A stretch of 22,427 bases of DNA. Origin: an uncultured Bacilli bacterium. Its GTDB lineage: Bacteria; Bacillota_I; Bacilli_A; RF39; UBA660. The notes beneath the pieces are model-generated. The model had not been told where the DNA came from and ran no database searches. It saw only the letters and a program-made list of their open reading frames with translations. The translations under genes and the position numbers were made by a program. Positions 7,539-14,804 of this stretch are shown one piece after another. The DNA is taken from contig CATOJL010000007.1 in NCBI GenBank assembly GCA_951800155.1, positions 1 to 22,427 on the forward strand, in the 5' to 3' direction. The first letter of the stretch is position 1. Every line of letters starts with the position of its first letter.

Positions 7539-8069
7539 ATGAGTCGTATTGGAAATAGAGTACTTACAATACCGGATAATGTTACTATTTCAACTGAGAA
7601 TAGCGTTGTTACAGTAAAAGGTCCTAAAGGAGAACTTTCTACAAAGATCAACGAAGGAATTGCTGTACATGTTGAAGAGAATAAGCTTACTTTAACTCGC
7701 GCAAATGAGAATTTAAAGAAATTTCATGGGACAGCTAATAGTAATATTGAGAATATGATTATTGGTGTAACAGAAGGTTATACAAAGAAACTAGAGATTG
7801 TTGGTGTTGGATATCGTTTTAATGCTGTGGGTAACAAGCTTACTGTTAGTGCAGGATATTCTCATTCGGTAGAAGTAGAAGTACCAGAGGGACTTTCTAT
7901 TGAATGTCCAAGTAATACAGAACTTATTATTCGTGGAATCGACAAATGTCTTGTTGGCGAATTTGCTGCAAATATTAGAAAAATTAGAAAACCTGAACCA
8001 TATAAAGGAAAAGGTGTTCGTTATTCTGGTGAATTTATTCGCCGTAAAGAAGGAAAGAAAGCAGCATAA
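7539..8069 (+). CDS. rplF: 50S ribosomal protein L6
   Basis: The 176-aa protein shows the two tandem L6 domains, with MSRIGNRVLTIPDNV at the start, GVGYRFNAVGNKLTVSAGYSH at the junction, and the conserved tail KIRKPEPYKGKGVRY. L6 lies near the GTPase-associated centre. Starts after AAGGAGG. It is followed by rplR after 25 bases. Confidence 0.97.
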   Translation: MSRIGNRVLTIPDNVTISTENSVVTVKGPKGELSTKINEGIAVHVEENKLTLTRANENLKKFHGTANSNIENMIIGVTEGYTKKLEIVGVGYRFNAVGNKLTVSAGYSHSVEVEVPEGLSIECPSNTELIIRGIDKCLVGEFAANIRKIRKPEPYKGKGVRYSGEFIRRKEGKKAA

Positions 8070-8094
8070 TTTTTAGTAAAGGAGAGAAATACTT

Positions 8095-8457
8095 ATGATA
8101 AAAAAAGTAGCTCGTAATGAAGTACGTAAAGCTAGACATGAACGTGTTAGAGATAAAGTATCAGGAACATCTGCTTCTCCAAGACTAAACGTGTTTAGAT
8201 CAAACGGAAACATCTTTGCTCAAATTATTGATGATGAAAAAGGGGTAACATTATGTTCCGCTTCTTCTATTGATAAAGAATTGAAACTTACAAATGGTGG
8301 AAATATAGAAGCTGCTACGAAAGTAGGAGAGTTAATAGCCAAAAGAGCAAAGAAAGCAAAAATTGAAACAGTTGTTTTTGATAGAGGTGGATACCTATAT
8401 CATGGTCGTGTAAAAGCTTTGGCAGAAGCAGCACGTGAAAATGGATTAAAATTCTAA
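8095..8457 (+). CDS. rplR: 50S ribosomal protein L18
   Basis: The 120-aa product has the L18 features RKARHERVRDKVSGTSASPRL and the C-terminal VVFDRGGYLYHGRVKALAEAARENGLKF. L18 recruits 5S rRNA together with L5. AAGGAGAG precedes the ATG. Ends in TAA, and the following AGGAGGG serves rpsE. Confidence 0.97.
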   Translation: MIKKVARNEVRKARHERVRDKVSGTSASPRLNVFRSNGNIFAQIIDDEKGVTLCSASSIDKELKLTNGGNIEAATKVGELIAKRAKKAKIETVVFDRGGYLYHGRVKALAEAARENGLKF

Positions 8458-8468
8458 GGAGGGTAACA

Positions 8469-8981
8469 ATGGAAGAGAGAAAAAGAGAACCACGTCCAAA
8501 GAAAGTTAAGTTATACGATGACGAAGTTATCAGTCTTAGTCGTGTTACAAAAGTAACAAAAGGTGGTCGTCATTTCCGTTTTTCTGCGACAGTTGTTGTA
8601 GGGGACAGAAAAGGAAAAGTTGGTATTGGAACTGGTAAAGCAAATGAAACACAAGATGCAATTAAAAAAGCACTTGAAGCAGCACAAAAGAATGTAGTTC
8701 GTGTTTCATTATTAGATGAGAGAACAATTCCACATGATGCAATTGGTGTGCAAGGAGCAAGTCGTGTTATTTTAAAACCTGCTTGTGAAGGTACTGGAAT
8801 TAAGGCAGGTGGGCCTGTTCGTAGCGTATTGGAACTTGCTGGAGTTAAAGATATCATTTCAAAATCACTTGGTTCTAATACAAAGATTAATATGGCTTAT
8901 GCTACATTAAAAGCATTAAAAGCACAAAGAACAAGAGAAGAAGTAGCTCTACTACGTGGAAAGAAAGTTGAGGAGATCTAG
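8469..8981 (+). CDS. rpsE: 30S ribosomal protein S5
   Basis: At 170 aa it contains the double-stranded RNA-binding segment SRVTKVTKGGRHFRFSATVVVGD and the C-terminal fold with GIKAGGPVRSVLELAG. S5 works at the mRNA entry and decoding site. Its end holds AGGAG (8971-8975) for rplO, whose ATG comes one base after the stop. In most Bacillota rpmD (L30) lies between these genes; here there is no room for it. Confidence 0.97.
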   Translation: MEERKREPRPKKVKLYDDEVISLSRVTKVTKGGRHFRFSATVVVGDRKGKVGIGTGKANETQDAIKKALEAAQKNVVRVSLLDERTIPHDAIGVQGASRVILKPACEGTGIKAGGPVRSVLELAGVKDIISKSLGSNTKINMAYATLKALKAQRTREEVALLRGKKVEEI

Positions 8982-8982
8982 T

Positions 8983-9426
8983 ATGAAGTTAAATACAATG
9001 AGTCCAAACTTAGGTGCTACAAAGATTCGTAAACGAGTTGGTCGTGGTGTTGGATCTGGTACTGGAAAAACTTCTGGTGCTGGAGAAAAAGGACAAAATG
9101 CTAGAAGTGGTGGAGGCGTACATCTTTGGTTTGAAGGTGGGCAGACACCATTATATAGAAGAATTGGAAAACGCGGTTTTTCAAATGCTTTGTTCAAAAA
9201 AGAATATGCTGTAATTAATTTAAGTGATTTAAACAGATTTGAAGAAGGCACAGAAGTAACACCAGAACTTCTTAAAGATATGGGAGTTTTAAAAAAACAA
9301 TTAAGTGGTGTTAAAGTACTTGGAAGTGGAAAATTAGAAAAGAAATTAGTTGTTAAAGCTAGTCAATTTTCAAAAACTGCTAAAGAAGAAATTGAAAAAT
9401 TAGGTGGAAAAGCAGAGGTGATTTAA
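8983..9426 (+). CDS. rplO: 50S ribosomal protein L15
   Basis: The start is at 8983, seven bases after AGGAG inside the end of rpsE. The frame extends upstream to 8956, but those residues lie within rpsE and are not part of the family. This gives 147 aa, beginning MKLNTMSPNLGATKIRKRVGRG, then the glycine-rich extension GVGSGTGKTSGAGEKGQNAR that threads into 23S rRNA, and a globular C-terminal domain. secY follows after one base. Confidence 0.95.
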   Translation: MKLNTMSPNLGATKIRKRVGRGVGSGTGKTSGAGEKGQNARSGGGVHLWFEGGQTPLYRRIGKRGFSNALFKKEYAVINLSDLNRFEEGTEVTPELLKDMGVLKKQLSGVKVLGSGKLEKKLVVKASQFSKTAKEEIEKLGGKAEVI

Positions 9427-9427
9427 A

Positions 9428-10708
9428 ATGTTTGCCAAATGTAAGCAAATATTTAATCCCGAAAATAAAGATTTAAGAAAAAGAATTTATTTTACACTTC
9501 TTGTGTTATTCATTTTTAAGTTAGGTACGACTATTATTGTTCCGGGAATTGATAAAGATGCACTTGGTACAAGTAGCTTGGGATTTTTGGAATTACTCAA
9601 TGTAATGGGTGGAGGAGCTTTAGAACAATTTTCTATTTTTGCTTTAGGGGTATCTCCATACATTAGCGCTTCCATTATTGTATCGTTACTACAAATGGAT
9701 ATCATTCCTTATTTCTCAGAACTTGGGAAACAAGGACAGACAGGAAGAGCAAAATTAAATCAAATAACAAGATATTTAGGAATTGTGTTAGCCTTTATTC
9801 AAGGATATATCTATTCTTTTACATTTATTCAAGGTGGAACTGTAATGGAGTATATGACATATGCATTGATTCTTACTGCTGGGACTGCATTGGTTTTATG
9901 GATGGCTGATCAAATAACACAAAGAGGAATTGGAAATGGAACTTCGATGATTATCATGGCAGGTATTATAGCAACACTTCCAAATATGTTTTTCTCGTTA
10001 TGGAATGAATTGGTCATAACGACAACTATGCAAACGACTTTCCTAGGCGTATCTAAATTTTTACTATTTGTTTTGTTATATATTGCCATCTTAGTTGGAA
10101 TAGTCTTTATAGAAACAAGTGAAAGAAGAATTCCTATTCAATATGCAAATAAATCTGCTAGTGTTTATGGAAAAGGAAAAAGCTATATTCCATTCAAACT
10201 AAATTCAGCGAGTGTTATGCCTGTCATTTTTGCATCTATCTTGCTTTCTATACCAACGATTATTGCAAAAGTGGCTAAGAATGATGTAATGACATTATTT
10301 ATTAATAAATGGCTTACCACATCTACAATAACAGGATTTATTATTTATATTATTGCGATTTTCATTTTTGCTTATTTCTATACATTCTTACAGATGAAAC
10401 CAAAAGAATTAGCAGAAAATTTAAATAAAAATGGTGGATTTATTCCGGGAATAAGACCTGGTGATGAAACGGAAGATTATATTAAAAAAGTATTAAAAAG
10501 AATCACAACGATTGGGGCGCTTTCTCTAGCCTTTATCGCAGGTATTCCCATTTTATTTGGAGCGGTTTCAAATTTGTCAACAAGTGTTAGTATAGGTGGA
10601 ACAGGGTTGCTCATCGTTGTTGGTGTAGCACTTGAAACATATAAACAATTAGAAAGTGAACTCGTTACAAAAAATTATCAATCGAGAAGAAGAGGGCGAA
10701 GAAGATAA
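9428..10708 (+). CDS. secY: Protein translocase subunit SecY
   Basis: SecY forms the membrane channel through which SecA pushes secreted proteins and SRP inserts membrane proteins. The 426-aa length, the ten hydrophobic segments and family blocks support this: LGVSPYISASIIVSLLQM (plug and TM2 region), RGIGNGTSMIIMAGI, and KPKELAENLNKNGGFIPGIRPG before the last segments. The C-terminus is basic (RRRGRRR). It is directly coupled to rplO. The stop shares one base with the adk start. Confidence 0.97.
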   Translation: MFAKCKQIFNPENKDLRKRIYFTLLVLFIFKLGTTIIVPGIDKDALGTSSLGFLELLNVMGGGALEQFSIFALGVSPYISASIIVSLLQMDIIPYFSELGKQGQTGRAKLNQITRYLGIVLAFIQGYIYSFTFIQGGTVMEYMTYALILTAGTALVLWMADQITQRGIGNGTSMIIMAGIIATLPNMFFSLWNELVITTTMQTTFLGVSKFLLFVLLYIAILVGIVFIETSERRIPIQYANKSASVYGKGKSYIPFKLNSASVMPVIFASILLSIPTIIAKVAKNDVMTLFINKWLTTSTITGFIIYIIAIFIFAYFYTFLQMKPKELAENLNKNGGFIPGIRPGDETEDYIKKVLKRITTIGALSLAFIAGIPILFGAVSNLSTSVSIGGTGLLIVVGVALETYKQLESELVTKNYQSRRRGRRR

Positions 10709-11349
10709 TGAATATTATTTTACTCGCGCCTCCCGCCGCTGGGAAAGGGACACAAGCTGAATTGATCGTGTCTAAATACCAAGTAAAGCATATTTCTACA
10801 GGTGCGCTTTTACGTAAATCCTTGAAACAAGAGGATTCTATTTCAAAAGAGATAAGAGAGATCATGAAAGCTGGAAAGTTAGTGAGTGATCAAATCATTT
10901 TAGAACTCATTGAAAAAGAGATGGATACTGCCAAAGAAGGTGTTGTTCTAGATGGATTTCCAAGAAATAGAGTACAGGCAATCGAGTATGAACAATTGCT
11001 TCAAAAGTTAGGTCAAAAAGTAGATGCAGTTTTATATCTTTCGATTCCAAAGGAAGTAGCAAAAAAGAGGATTCTAGCGCGGAGGACTTGCCCAAATTGT
11101 GGAAAAATTTATAATATGCAGATAGAAGAAATGTTAGAGGAGCTGTGTGGTTCTTGTCATACTTCACTCGTTAGTCGAGAAGATGATAATGAAGAAACGT
11201 TTGATTTACGTTATGAAACGTATATGCGTGAAACGAATCCATTAATTTCTTTTTATCAAGAAAAAGGTTTATTAATAGAAATTGATGCTTCTTTGAAAAA
11301 AGAGGAAGTATTTGAAGTAATTGAGCAAAAATTACGTATGCTTAATTAA
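10708..11349 (+). CDS. adk: Adenylate kinase with zinc-binding lid
   Basis: The enzyme interconverts ATP + AMP and 2 ADP in the cytosol. In the 213-aa sequence the P-loop is at residues 7-15 (APPAAGKGT), DGFPR at 82-86, and the lid holds four cysteines, C128, C131, C147 and C150, matching the zinc-lid type. The P-loop is unusual: the two flexible glycines of the standard GXPGXGKGT form (positions 7 and 10) are both alanine, while G12, K13 and T15 are kept. The usual neighbour map is absent; infA follows. Confidence 0.93.
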   Translation: MNIILLAPPAAGKGTQAELIVSKYQVKHISTGALLRKSLKQEDSISKEIREIMKAGKLVSDQIILELIEKEMDTAKEGVVLDGFPRNRVQAIEYEQLLQKLGQKVDAVLYLSIPKEVAKKRILARRTCPNCGKIYNMQIEEMLEELCGSCHTSLVSREDDNEETFDLRYETYMRETNPLISFYQEKGLLIEIDASLKKEEVFEVIEQKLRMLN

Positions 11350-11390
11350 GGATAGCCAGCGTGGGAAAACTTAAACCAAGAGGTGATAAA

Positions 11391-11657
11391 ATGGCGAAGA
11401 AGCCAGTAAATAAAAAGAAGGTAGAAGTTGAAAATAAGATAGATAAAGGAACTGCGATTTCTGTAGAAGGAAAAGTAGTAGAAGTTTTACCAGGAACACA
11501 ATTTCGTGTAGAACTTGAAAATAAACATGTTGTTATTGCTCATTTATCAGGAAAACTTCGAATGAATAATATTCGTGTTCTACCAGGGGATACAGTCACT
11601 TTGGAATTATCAGAGTATGATTTGACAAAGGGACGCATCACATGGAGAAAAATGTAA
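11391..11657 (+). CDS. infA: Translation initiation factor IF-1 with lysine-rich N-terminal extension
   Basis: IF-1 is a small OB-fold protein that occupies the 30S A site during initiation. Its core, ISVEGKVVEVLPGTQFRVEL to YDLTKGRITWRKM, is standard. From the ATG at 11391 the protein has 88 aa, about 16 more than usual, as a K/V/E-rich N-terminal extension. AGAGGTG lies four bases upstream. A GTG at 11361, with AAGGA in front, is a possible alternative that adds ten residues. The stop codon lies inside a repeated ATGTAA motif that can pair with downstream RNA. Confidence 0.92.
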   Translation: MAKKPVNKKKVEVENKIDKGTAISVEGKVVEVLPGTQFRVELENKHVVIAHLSGKLRMNNIRVLPGDTVTLELSEYDLTKGRITWRKM

Positions 11658-11765
11658 ATGTAAAGCCCACATTTCTGTTCAAATCGGACTAAAAGATTAG
11701 TTTCATTTTAACAGGTGAACATTTACATGAAATAAAGATGTGGGTTACCTATCGAAATAGGAGGG
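11652..11765 (+). promoter_or_regulatory. Candidate structured mRNA element, possible pseudoknot, before rpmJ
   Basis: Three nested helices can be drawn: 11664-11674 with 11736-11746 (11 pairs, two of them G-T), 11676-11681 with 11716-11721 (6 pairs), and 11687-11692 with 11697-11702 (6 pairs, AAGA loop). In addition ATGTAAA, present twice in tandem at 11652-11664, is complementary to TTTACAT at 11722-11728 inside the large loop. That pairing would create a pseudoknot. There is no T run after the outer helix, so this is not a terminator. The rpmJ Shine-Dalgarno site (11759-11765) begins 13 bases downstream. In E. coli, S4 binds a pseudoknot at the start of the alpha operon; the analogy is positional only. 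Confidence 0.6.
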
Positions 11766-11770
11766 AAAGT

Positions 11771-11884
11771 ATGAAAGTAAGATCATCAATTAAACCAATT
11801 TGTAAAAATTGTAAAGTTATTAAACGTAATGGAAAGCTTAGAATTATTTGTACGGATCCTAAGCATAAACAAAAACAAGGGTAA
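11771..11884 (+). CDS. rpmJ: 50S ribosomal protein L36, zinc-binding type
   Basis: This 37-aa protein is translated from 11771 after AGGAGGG: MKVRSSIKPICKNCKVI, then RNGKLRIIC and a K/H/Q-rich tail. The C11-C14-C27-H32 set is the zinc ribbon of the standard L36. L36 binds 23S rRNA late in 50S assembly. It follows the folded infA-rpmJ spacer and precedes rpsM by 11 bases, with the usual infA-rpmJ-rpsM order. Confidence 0.96.
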   Translation: MKVRSSIKPICKNCKVIKRNGKLRIICTDPKHKQKQG

Positions 11885-11895
11885 GGAGGTACTTT

Positions 11896-12261
11896 ATGGC
11901 ACGTATAAAAGGTGTAGATATACCAAATAATAAAAGAATTGAAATCGCACTTACTTATATTTATGGTATTGGTAGAAGTTTATCGAATAAAATTTTAAGA
12001 GATGCGAATGTAAATATAAATAAAAGAGCAGGACAATTAGATAATGATGAATTAGGTCGAATTCGTGATGAAGTTGAAAAATATATAATTGAAGGAGATT
12101 TAAGACGAGAAATCAACATGAATATCAAAACAAAGATGGAGATAAATTCTTATGAAGGAACTCGTCATAAAAAAGGATTACCAGTTCGTGGACAAAGAAC
12201 AAATCGAAACGCTAGAACACGTAAAGGTAAAGGAAAAACAATTGCCAACAAGAAAAAATAG
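11896..12261 (+). CDS. rpsM: 30S ribosomal protein S13
   Basis: The 121-aa protein starts MARIKGVDIPNNKRIEIALTYIYGIG and ends in the basic tail that contacts P-site tRNA, with SYEGTRHKKGLPVRGQRT and NARTRKGKGKT. It bridges to L5 across the subunit interface. AAGGAGG precedes the start. Ends in TAG. Confidence 0.97.
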   Translation: MARIKGVDIPNNKRIEIALTYIYGIGRSLSNKILRDANVNINKRAGQLDNDELGRIRDEVEKYIIEGDLRREINMNIKTKMEINSYEGTRHKKGLPVRGQRTNRNARTRKGKGKTIANKKK

Positions 12262-12289
12262 AAATTCATAAAAAAGGAGGTTATATAGT

Positions 12290-12673
12290 ATGGCTTATAA
12301 ACCAAGAAAACGTAAAGTAAAAAAGAATGTACCAGAAGGAGTAGCACATATTCATACATCTTTCAATAATACAATTGTTACAATTTGTGATAAGGAAGGA
12401 AATACAATTAGTTGGGCTTCTTCAGGAACATTAGGATTTAAAGGAAGTAAGAAATCAACTCCTTTTGCAGCTGGTATGTCTGCAGAAGCTGCTGCCAAGG
12501 TTGCTTATGACATGGGAATGCGTAAAGTAGCTGTATTTGCTAAAGGTTTAGGTTCTGGTCGTGAAACATCAATTCGTTCTTTACAAACAGCTGGTCTTGA
12601 AATTACTTCTATTACAGATGTAACACCTGTACCACATAACGGATGTCGTCCACCAAAACGTCCACGTGGATAA
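12290..12673 (+). CDS. rpsK: 30S ribosomal protein S11
   Basis: At 127 aa this matches S11, part of the platform near the E site: GVAHIHTSFNNTIVTICD, then SSGTLGFKGSKKSTPFAA, and the C-terminal TDVTPVPHNGCRPPKRPRG. AAGGAGG precedes the ATG. rpoA follows, with its Shine-Dalgarno site a few bases after this stop. Confidence 0.97.
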   Translation: MAYKPRKRKVKKNVPEGVAHIHTSFNNTIVTICDKEGNTISWASSGTLGFKGSKKSTPFAAGMSAEAAAKVAYDMGMRKVAVFAKGLGSGRETSIRSLQTAGLEITSITDVTPVPHNGCRPPKRPRG

Positions 12674-12692
12674 AGAAAAGGAGTGTATGAAC

Positions 12693-13643
12693 ATGTTAAA
12701 CTTTGAAAAACCAATCTATAAAATTACAGATTATATAGAGAGTAATCATTTTGGTAAATTTGAATTAGAACCTCTTGAAAGAGGATTTGGAATAACTTTA
12801 GGGAATGCACTTAGAAGAGTGTTACTATCTAGTATGCCAGGAAGTGCAATTGTTGCTGTTAAGATTACTGGGGCAATGCATGAATTTCAAACAATAGATG
12901 GAATTGTAGAAGATGTAACTTCTATCATTCTTAATTTAAAAAATGTTGTTGTTAAGAATCATAGTGATGAAGTAAAAACGATATCTTTATGCGTTTCAGA
13001 AGAGAAGGTTGTTACTGCGGCAGATATCAAAGTAGATACAGATGTAGAAATTGTAAACCCAGAACAAGTAATTGCAACTGTTTCTAAGGGTGGGAAATTA
13101 GAGATGGAATTCATGATTGCCAATGGTCGTGGTTATGTTCCATCAACAGACAACAAAAAGTATCTTGAAAATGCACCAGTTGGATATATTCCAATTGATG
13201 CTATATATTCGCCTATTGAAAGAATTAATTATGAAGTGGAAGCTGCGCGTGTTGGACAAGATGCAAATTATGATAAATTAATTTTATATGTAAGTACGAA
13301 TGGTTCTATTCGTCCTGAAGAAGCAGTAGCACTTGGTTCTAAAATATTGATTGAACACTTTAATGTATTAACAGAATTAAGTGAAATTTCAGATATGACA
13401 GGAATTATGACAGCAAAACAAGAAGATAGTAAACTTAAGAAATTAGAGACTTCCATTGATGATTTAGATTTCTCTGTAAGGGCATATAATTGTCTTAAAA
13501 GAGCTGGTATTAATACACTTGGCGATTTGACAGAAAAATCAGAATTAGAGATGATGAAGATTAGGAATTTAGGTAAAAAATCTTTGAAAGAAGTAATTGA
13601 TAAAATTAAAGATATGGGACTTAAATTTAGAGAAGATGATTAA
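12693..13643 (+). CDS. rpoA: DNA-directed RNA polymerase subunit alpha
   Basis: I place the start at 12693 (MLNFEKPIYKI, 316 aa), nine bases after AGGAG (12679-12683). An ATG at 12687 is only three bases away from that site, and the frame further upstream overlaps rpsK. The N-terminal domain has FELEPLERGFGITLGNALRRVLLSS and IDGVVEDVT, used for dimerisation and assembly. The C-terminal domain has VRAYNCLKRAGINTLGDL and KIRNLGKKSLKEV, used for UP elements and activators. It is placed as usual between rpsK and rplQ. Confidence 0.96.
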   Translation: MLNFEKPIYKITDYIESNHFGKFELEPLERGFGITLGNALRRVLLSSMPGSAIVAVKITGAMHEFQTIDGIVEDVTSIILNLKNVVVKNHSDEVKTISLCVSEEKVVTAADIKVDTDVEIVNPEQVIATVSKGGKLEMEFMIANGRGYVPSTDNKKYLENAPVGYIPIDAIYSPIERINYEVEAARVGQDANYDKLILYVSTNGSIRPEEAVALGSKILIEHFNVLTELSEISDMTGIMTAKQEDSKLKKLETSIDDLDFSVRAYNCLKRAGINTLGDLTEKSELEMMKIRNLGKKSLKEVIDKIKDMGLKFREDD

Positions 13644-13657
13644 TAAGGAGGTAAAGT

Positions 13658-14014
13658 ATGGCTTATAGGAAATTAGGTAGGGATAATAAACATAGAAGAA
13701 GTATGCTTGCTAATTTAACAAAAAACCTTATCATGTATGAGAGAATTGAAACGACAGAAGCAAGAGCAAAAGAAACAAGAAAATTTGTTGATAAAATGAT
13801 TTCATATGGGAAAAGTGGTTCTTTAGTATCTAGAAGAAAAGCTTTAGCTTTCTTACAAAACGATACAGAGGCTGTAAAGAAAGTGTTTGATGACTTAGCA
13901 GTTCGATATGCTACTCGTAATGGTGGATATACAAGAATTCTTAAATTAGATGAACGTAGAGGGGACGATGCGTTAAAAGTAATTCTAGAACTTGTGGAGA
14001 AAGATGCAGCGTAA
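13658..14014 (+). CDS. rplQ: 50S ribosomal protein L17
   Basis: The 118-aa protein has the L17 start (YRKLGRDNKHRRSMLANL) and the ending GGYTRILKLDERRGDDALKVILEL. L17 lies near the tunnel exit. AAGGAGG precedes the ATG. It is the last gene of the ribosomal locus: the terminator hairpin begins four codons before its stop. The energy-coupling transporter genes that often follow rplQ in Bacillota are not here. Confidence 0.97.
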   Translation: MAYRKLGRDNKHRRSMLANLTKNLIMYERIETTEARAKETRKFVDKMISYGKSGSLVSRRKALAFLQNDTEAVKKVFDDLAVRYATRNGGYTRILKLDERRGDDALKVILELVEKDAA

Positions 14015-14028
14015 GCATCTTTTTTTTG
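14001..14028 (+). terminator. Intrinsic terminator of the ribosomal locus
   Basis: AAGATGC (14001-14007), a seven-base loop and GCATCTT (14015-14021) form a perfect 7-bp stem, followed by a run of T. The 5' arm lies inside the coding part of rplQ. Confidence 0.88.
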
Positions 14029-14082
14029 TTAAATATTTAAGAAATATATCATTTGATTTATTTTCGTTTTCAATATTTTGAG

Positions 14083-14123
14083 AAAAGGTGATAAAAATAA
14101 AATCTAAAATATCACTTTTTTTT
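14083..14123 (+). terminator. Second hairpin-T-run terminator
   Basis: GTGATA (14088-14093) pairs with TATCAC (14110-14115), the stem can lengthen with A-T pairs and one G-T, and eight T follow. The 16-base loop is long. It may back up the rplQ terminator. The spacer 14029-14159 holds no gene. A TATAAT at 14137-14142 lies in front of the next gene without a good -35 box. Confidence 0.6.
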
Positions 14124-14159
14124 ATCTAAAAAATTTTATAATGAAAGTGGAGGTAAATT

Positions 14160-14645
14160 ATGACAAAAGAACAAATAATAGGTGGAACAAATGGATTTTG
14201 GTTTTTTAGAATGTCACATCAATATGAAGGTATACGTAGAAAGTTCATACTATATATTTTGGAAAAAGAAAATATTTCTTATATAGAAAAGGATTTAGAC
14301 TCTTTTTTAAATCAAGGTTTTAGAACTGATCAGTTGCTATTATCTTATATATATCGTTATGCTGATTTATTTAGTAGAGAACATCCTAGTAAAGAGAATA
14401 TAGAGGCCATGCATTGGGTAAAACAGGAATGTATAAGATGTAAAAAAATAGATGATTCTTTTTCAGATTTATTTAATTCTTCTTTTAAAAATAAGAATTC
14501 TGATTCTTTTAGTGAGGAAATTAAAATAAAAAGAGGGAACTCCATAACATTTGAAAATGGTGTACTAAATCATTTAAAACAGGATGAACTAGAGCAACTT
14601 TTAAATGTGACATTTCAGGAGGTAGAAAAACCAAAATCACGATAA
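14160..14645 (+). CDS. Unrecognised 161-aa protein
   Basis: I do not recognise this family. The start follows GTGGAGG. The N-terminal half is rich in aromatic and charged residues (FWFFRMSHQYEGIRRKF, then helices through about residue 85). A Ser/Phe/Asn-rich, probably flexible stretch at about 97-117 follows, and a short C-terminal part ends EVEKPKSR. There is no signal peptide, membrane segment or metal-binding motif; the only cysteines are two in IRCKK and QECI. Base composition is more AT-rich than the ribosomal genes next to it. It is probably transcribed alone, since hairpins flank it. An effector or regulator role would be a guess. Confidence 0.7.
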   Translation: MTKEQIIGGTNGFWFFRMSHQYEGIRRKFILYILEKENISYIEKDLDSFLNQGFRTDQLLLSYIYRYADLFSREHPSKENIEAMHWVKQECIRCKKIDDSFSDLFNSSFKNKNSDSFSEEIKIKRGNSITFENGVLNHLKQDELEQLLNVTFQEVEKPKSR

Positions 14646-14663
14646 AAGATTAATCTTGTAAAG

Positions 14664-14684
14664 AACCATTTAATAGGGTTTTTT
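14664..14684 (+). terminator. Weak terminator after the 161-aa gene
   Basis: AACC (14664-14667) can pair with GGTT (14677-14680) across a nine-base loop, followed by T residues. A separate 12-bp palindrome AAGATTAATCTT lies just before it (14646-14657). The stem is short, so the call is tentative. Confidence 0.45.
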
Positions 14685-14757
14685 ATGCGTTTTCTACATT
14701 CAACAGACTCTCTATTTATCTAAAAAAATTGGTACTTTTCTTAATAATATATAAATA

Positions 14758-14786
14758 TTGACATTATATATTTCTTTATATAGAAT
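14758..14786 (+). promoter_or_regulatory. Consensus promoter of the transglutaminase-like gene
   Basis: TTGACA (14758-14763), a 17-base spacer and TAGAAT (14781-14786). The predicted start of transcription is near 14793, just before AGGTGA, giving a leader of only about 12 bases. Confidence 0.85.
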
Positions 14787-14804
14787 ATACAACTAGGTGA
14801 TTTT

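Noticed and set aside
8952..9251. 99-aa minus-strand frame and 66-aa plus-strand frame across rplO
   Set aside because: Both are shadows of the rplO coding sequence, without ribosome-binding sites or protein-like composition.
12666..12692. Longer rpoA starting at a GTG inside rpsK
   Set aside because: It overlaps rpsK, includes the Shine-Dalgarno site in its coding part, and adds residues absent from other alpha subunits.
581..14014. TGA read as tryptophan (code 4)
   Set aside because: All accepted genes are full length with TGG for Trp and the tRNA-Trp is CCA; lack of TGA stops alone does not show reassignment.
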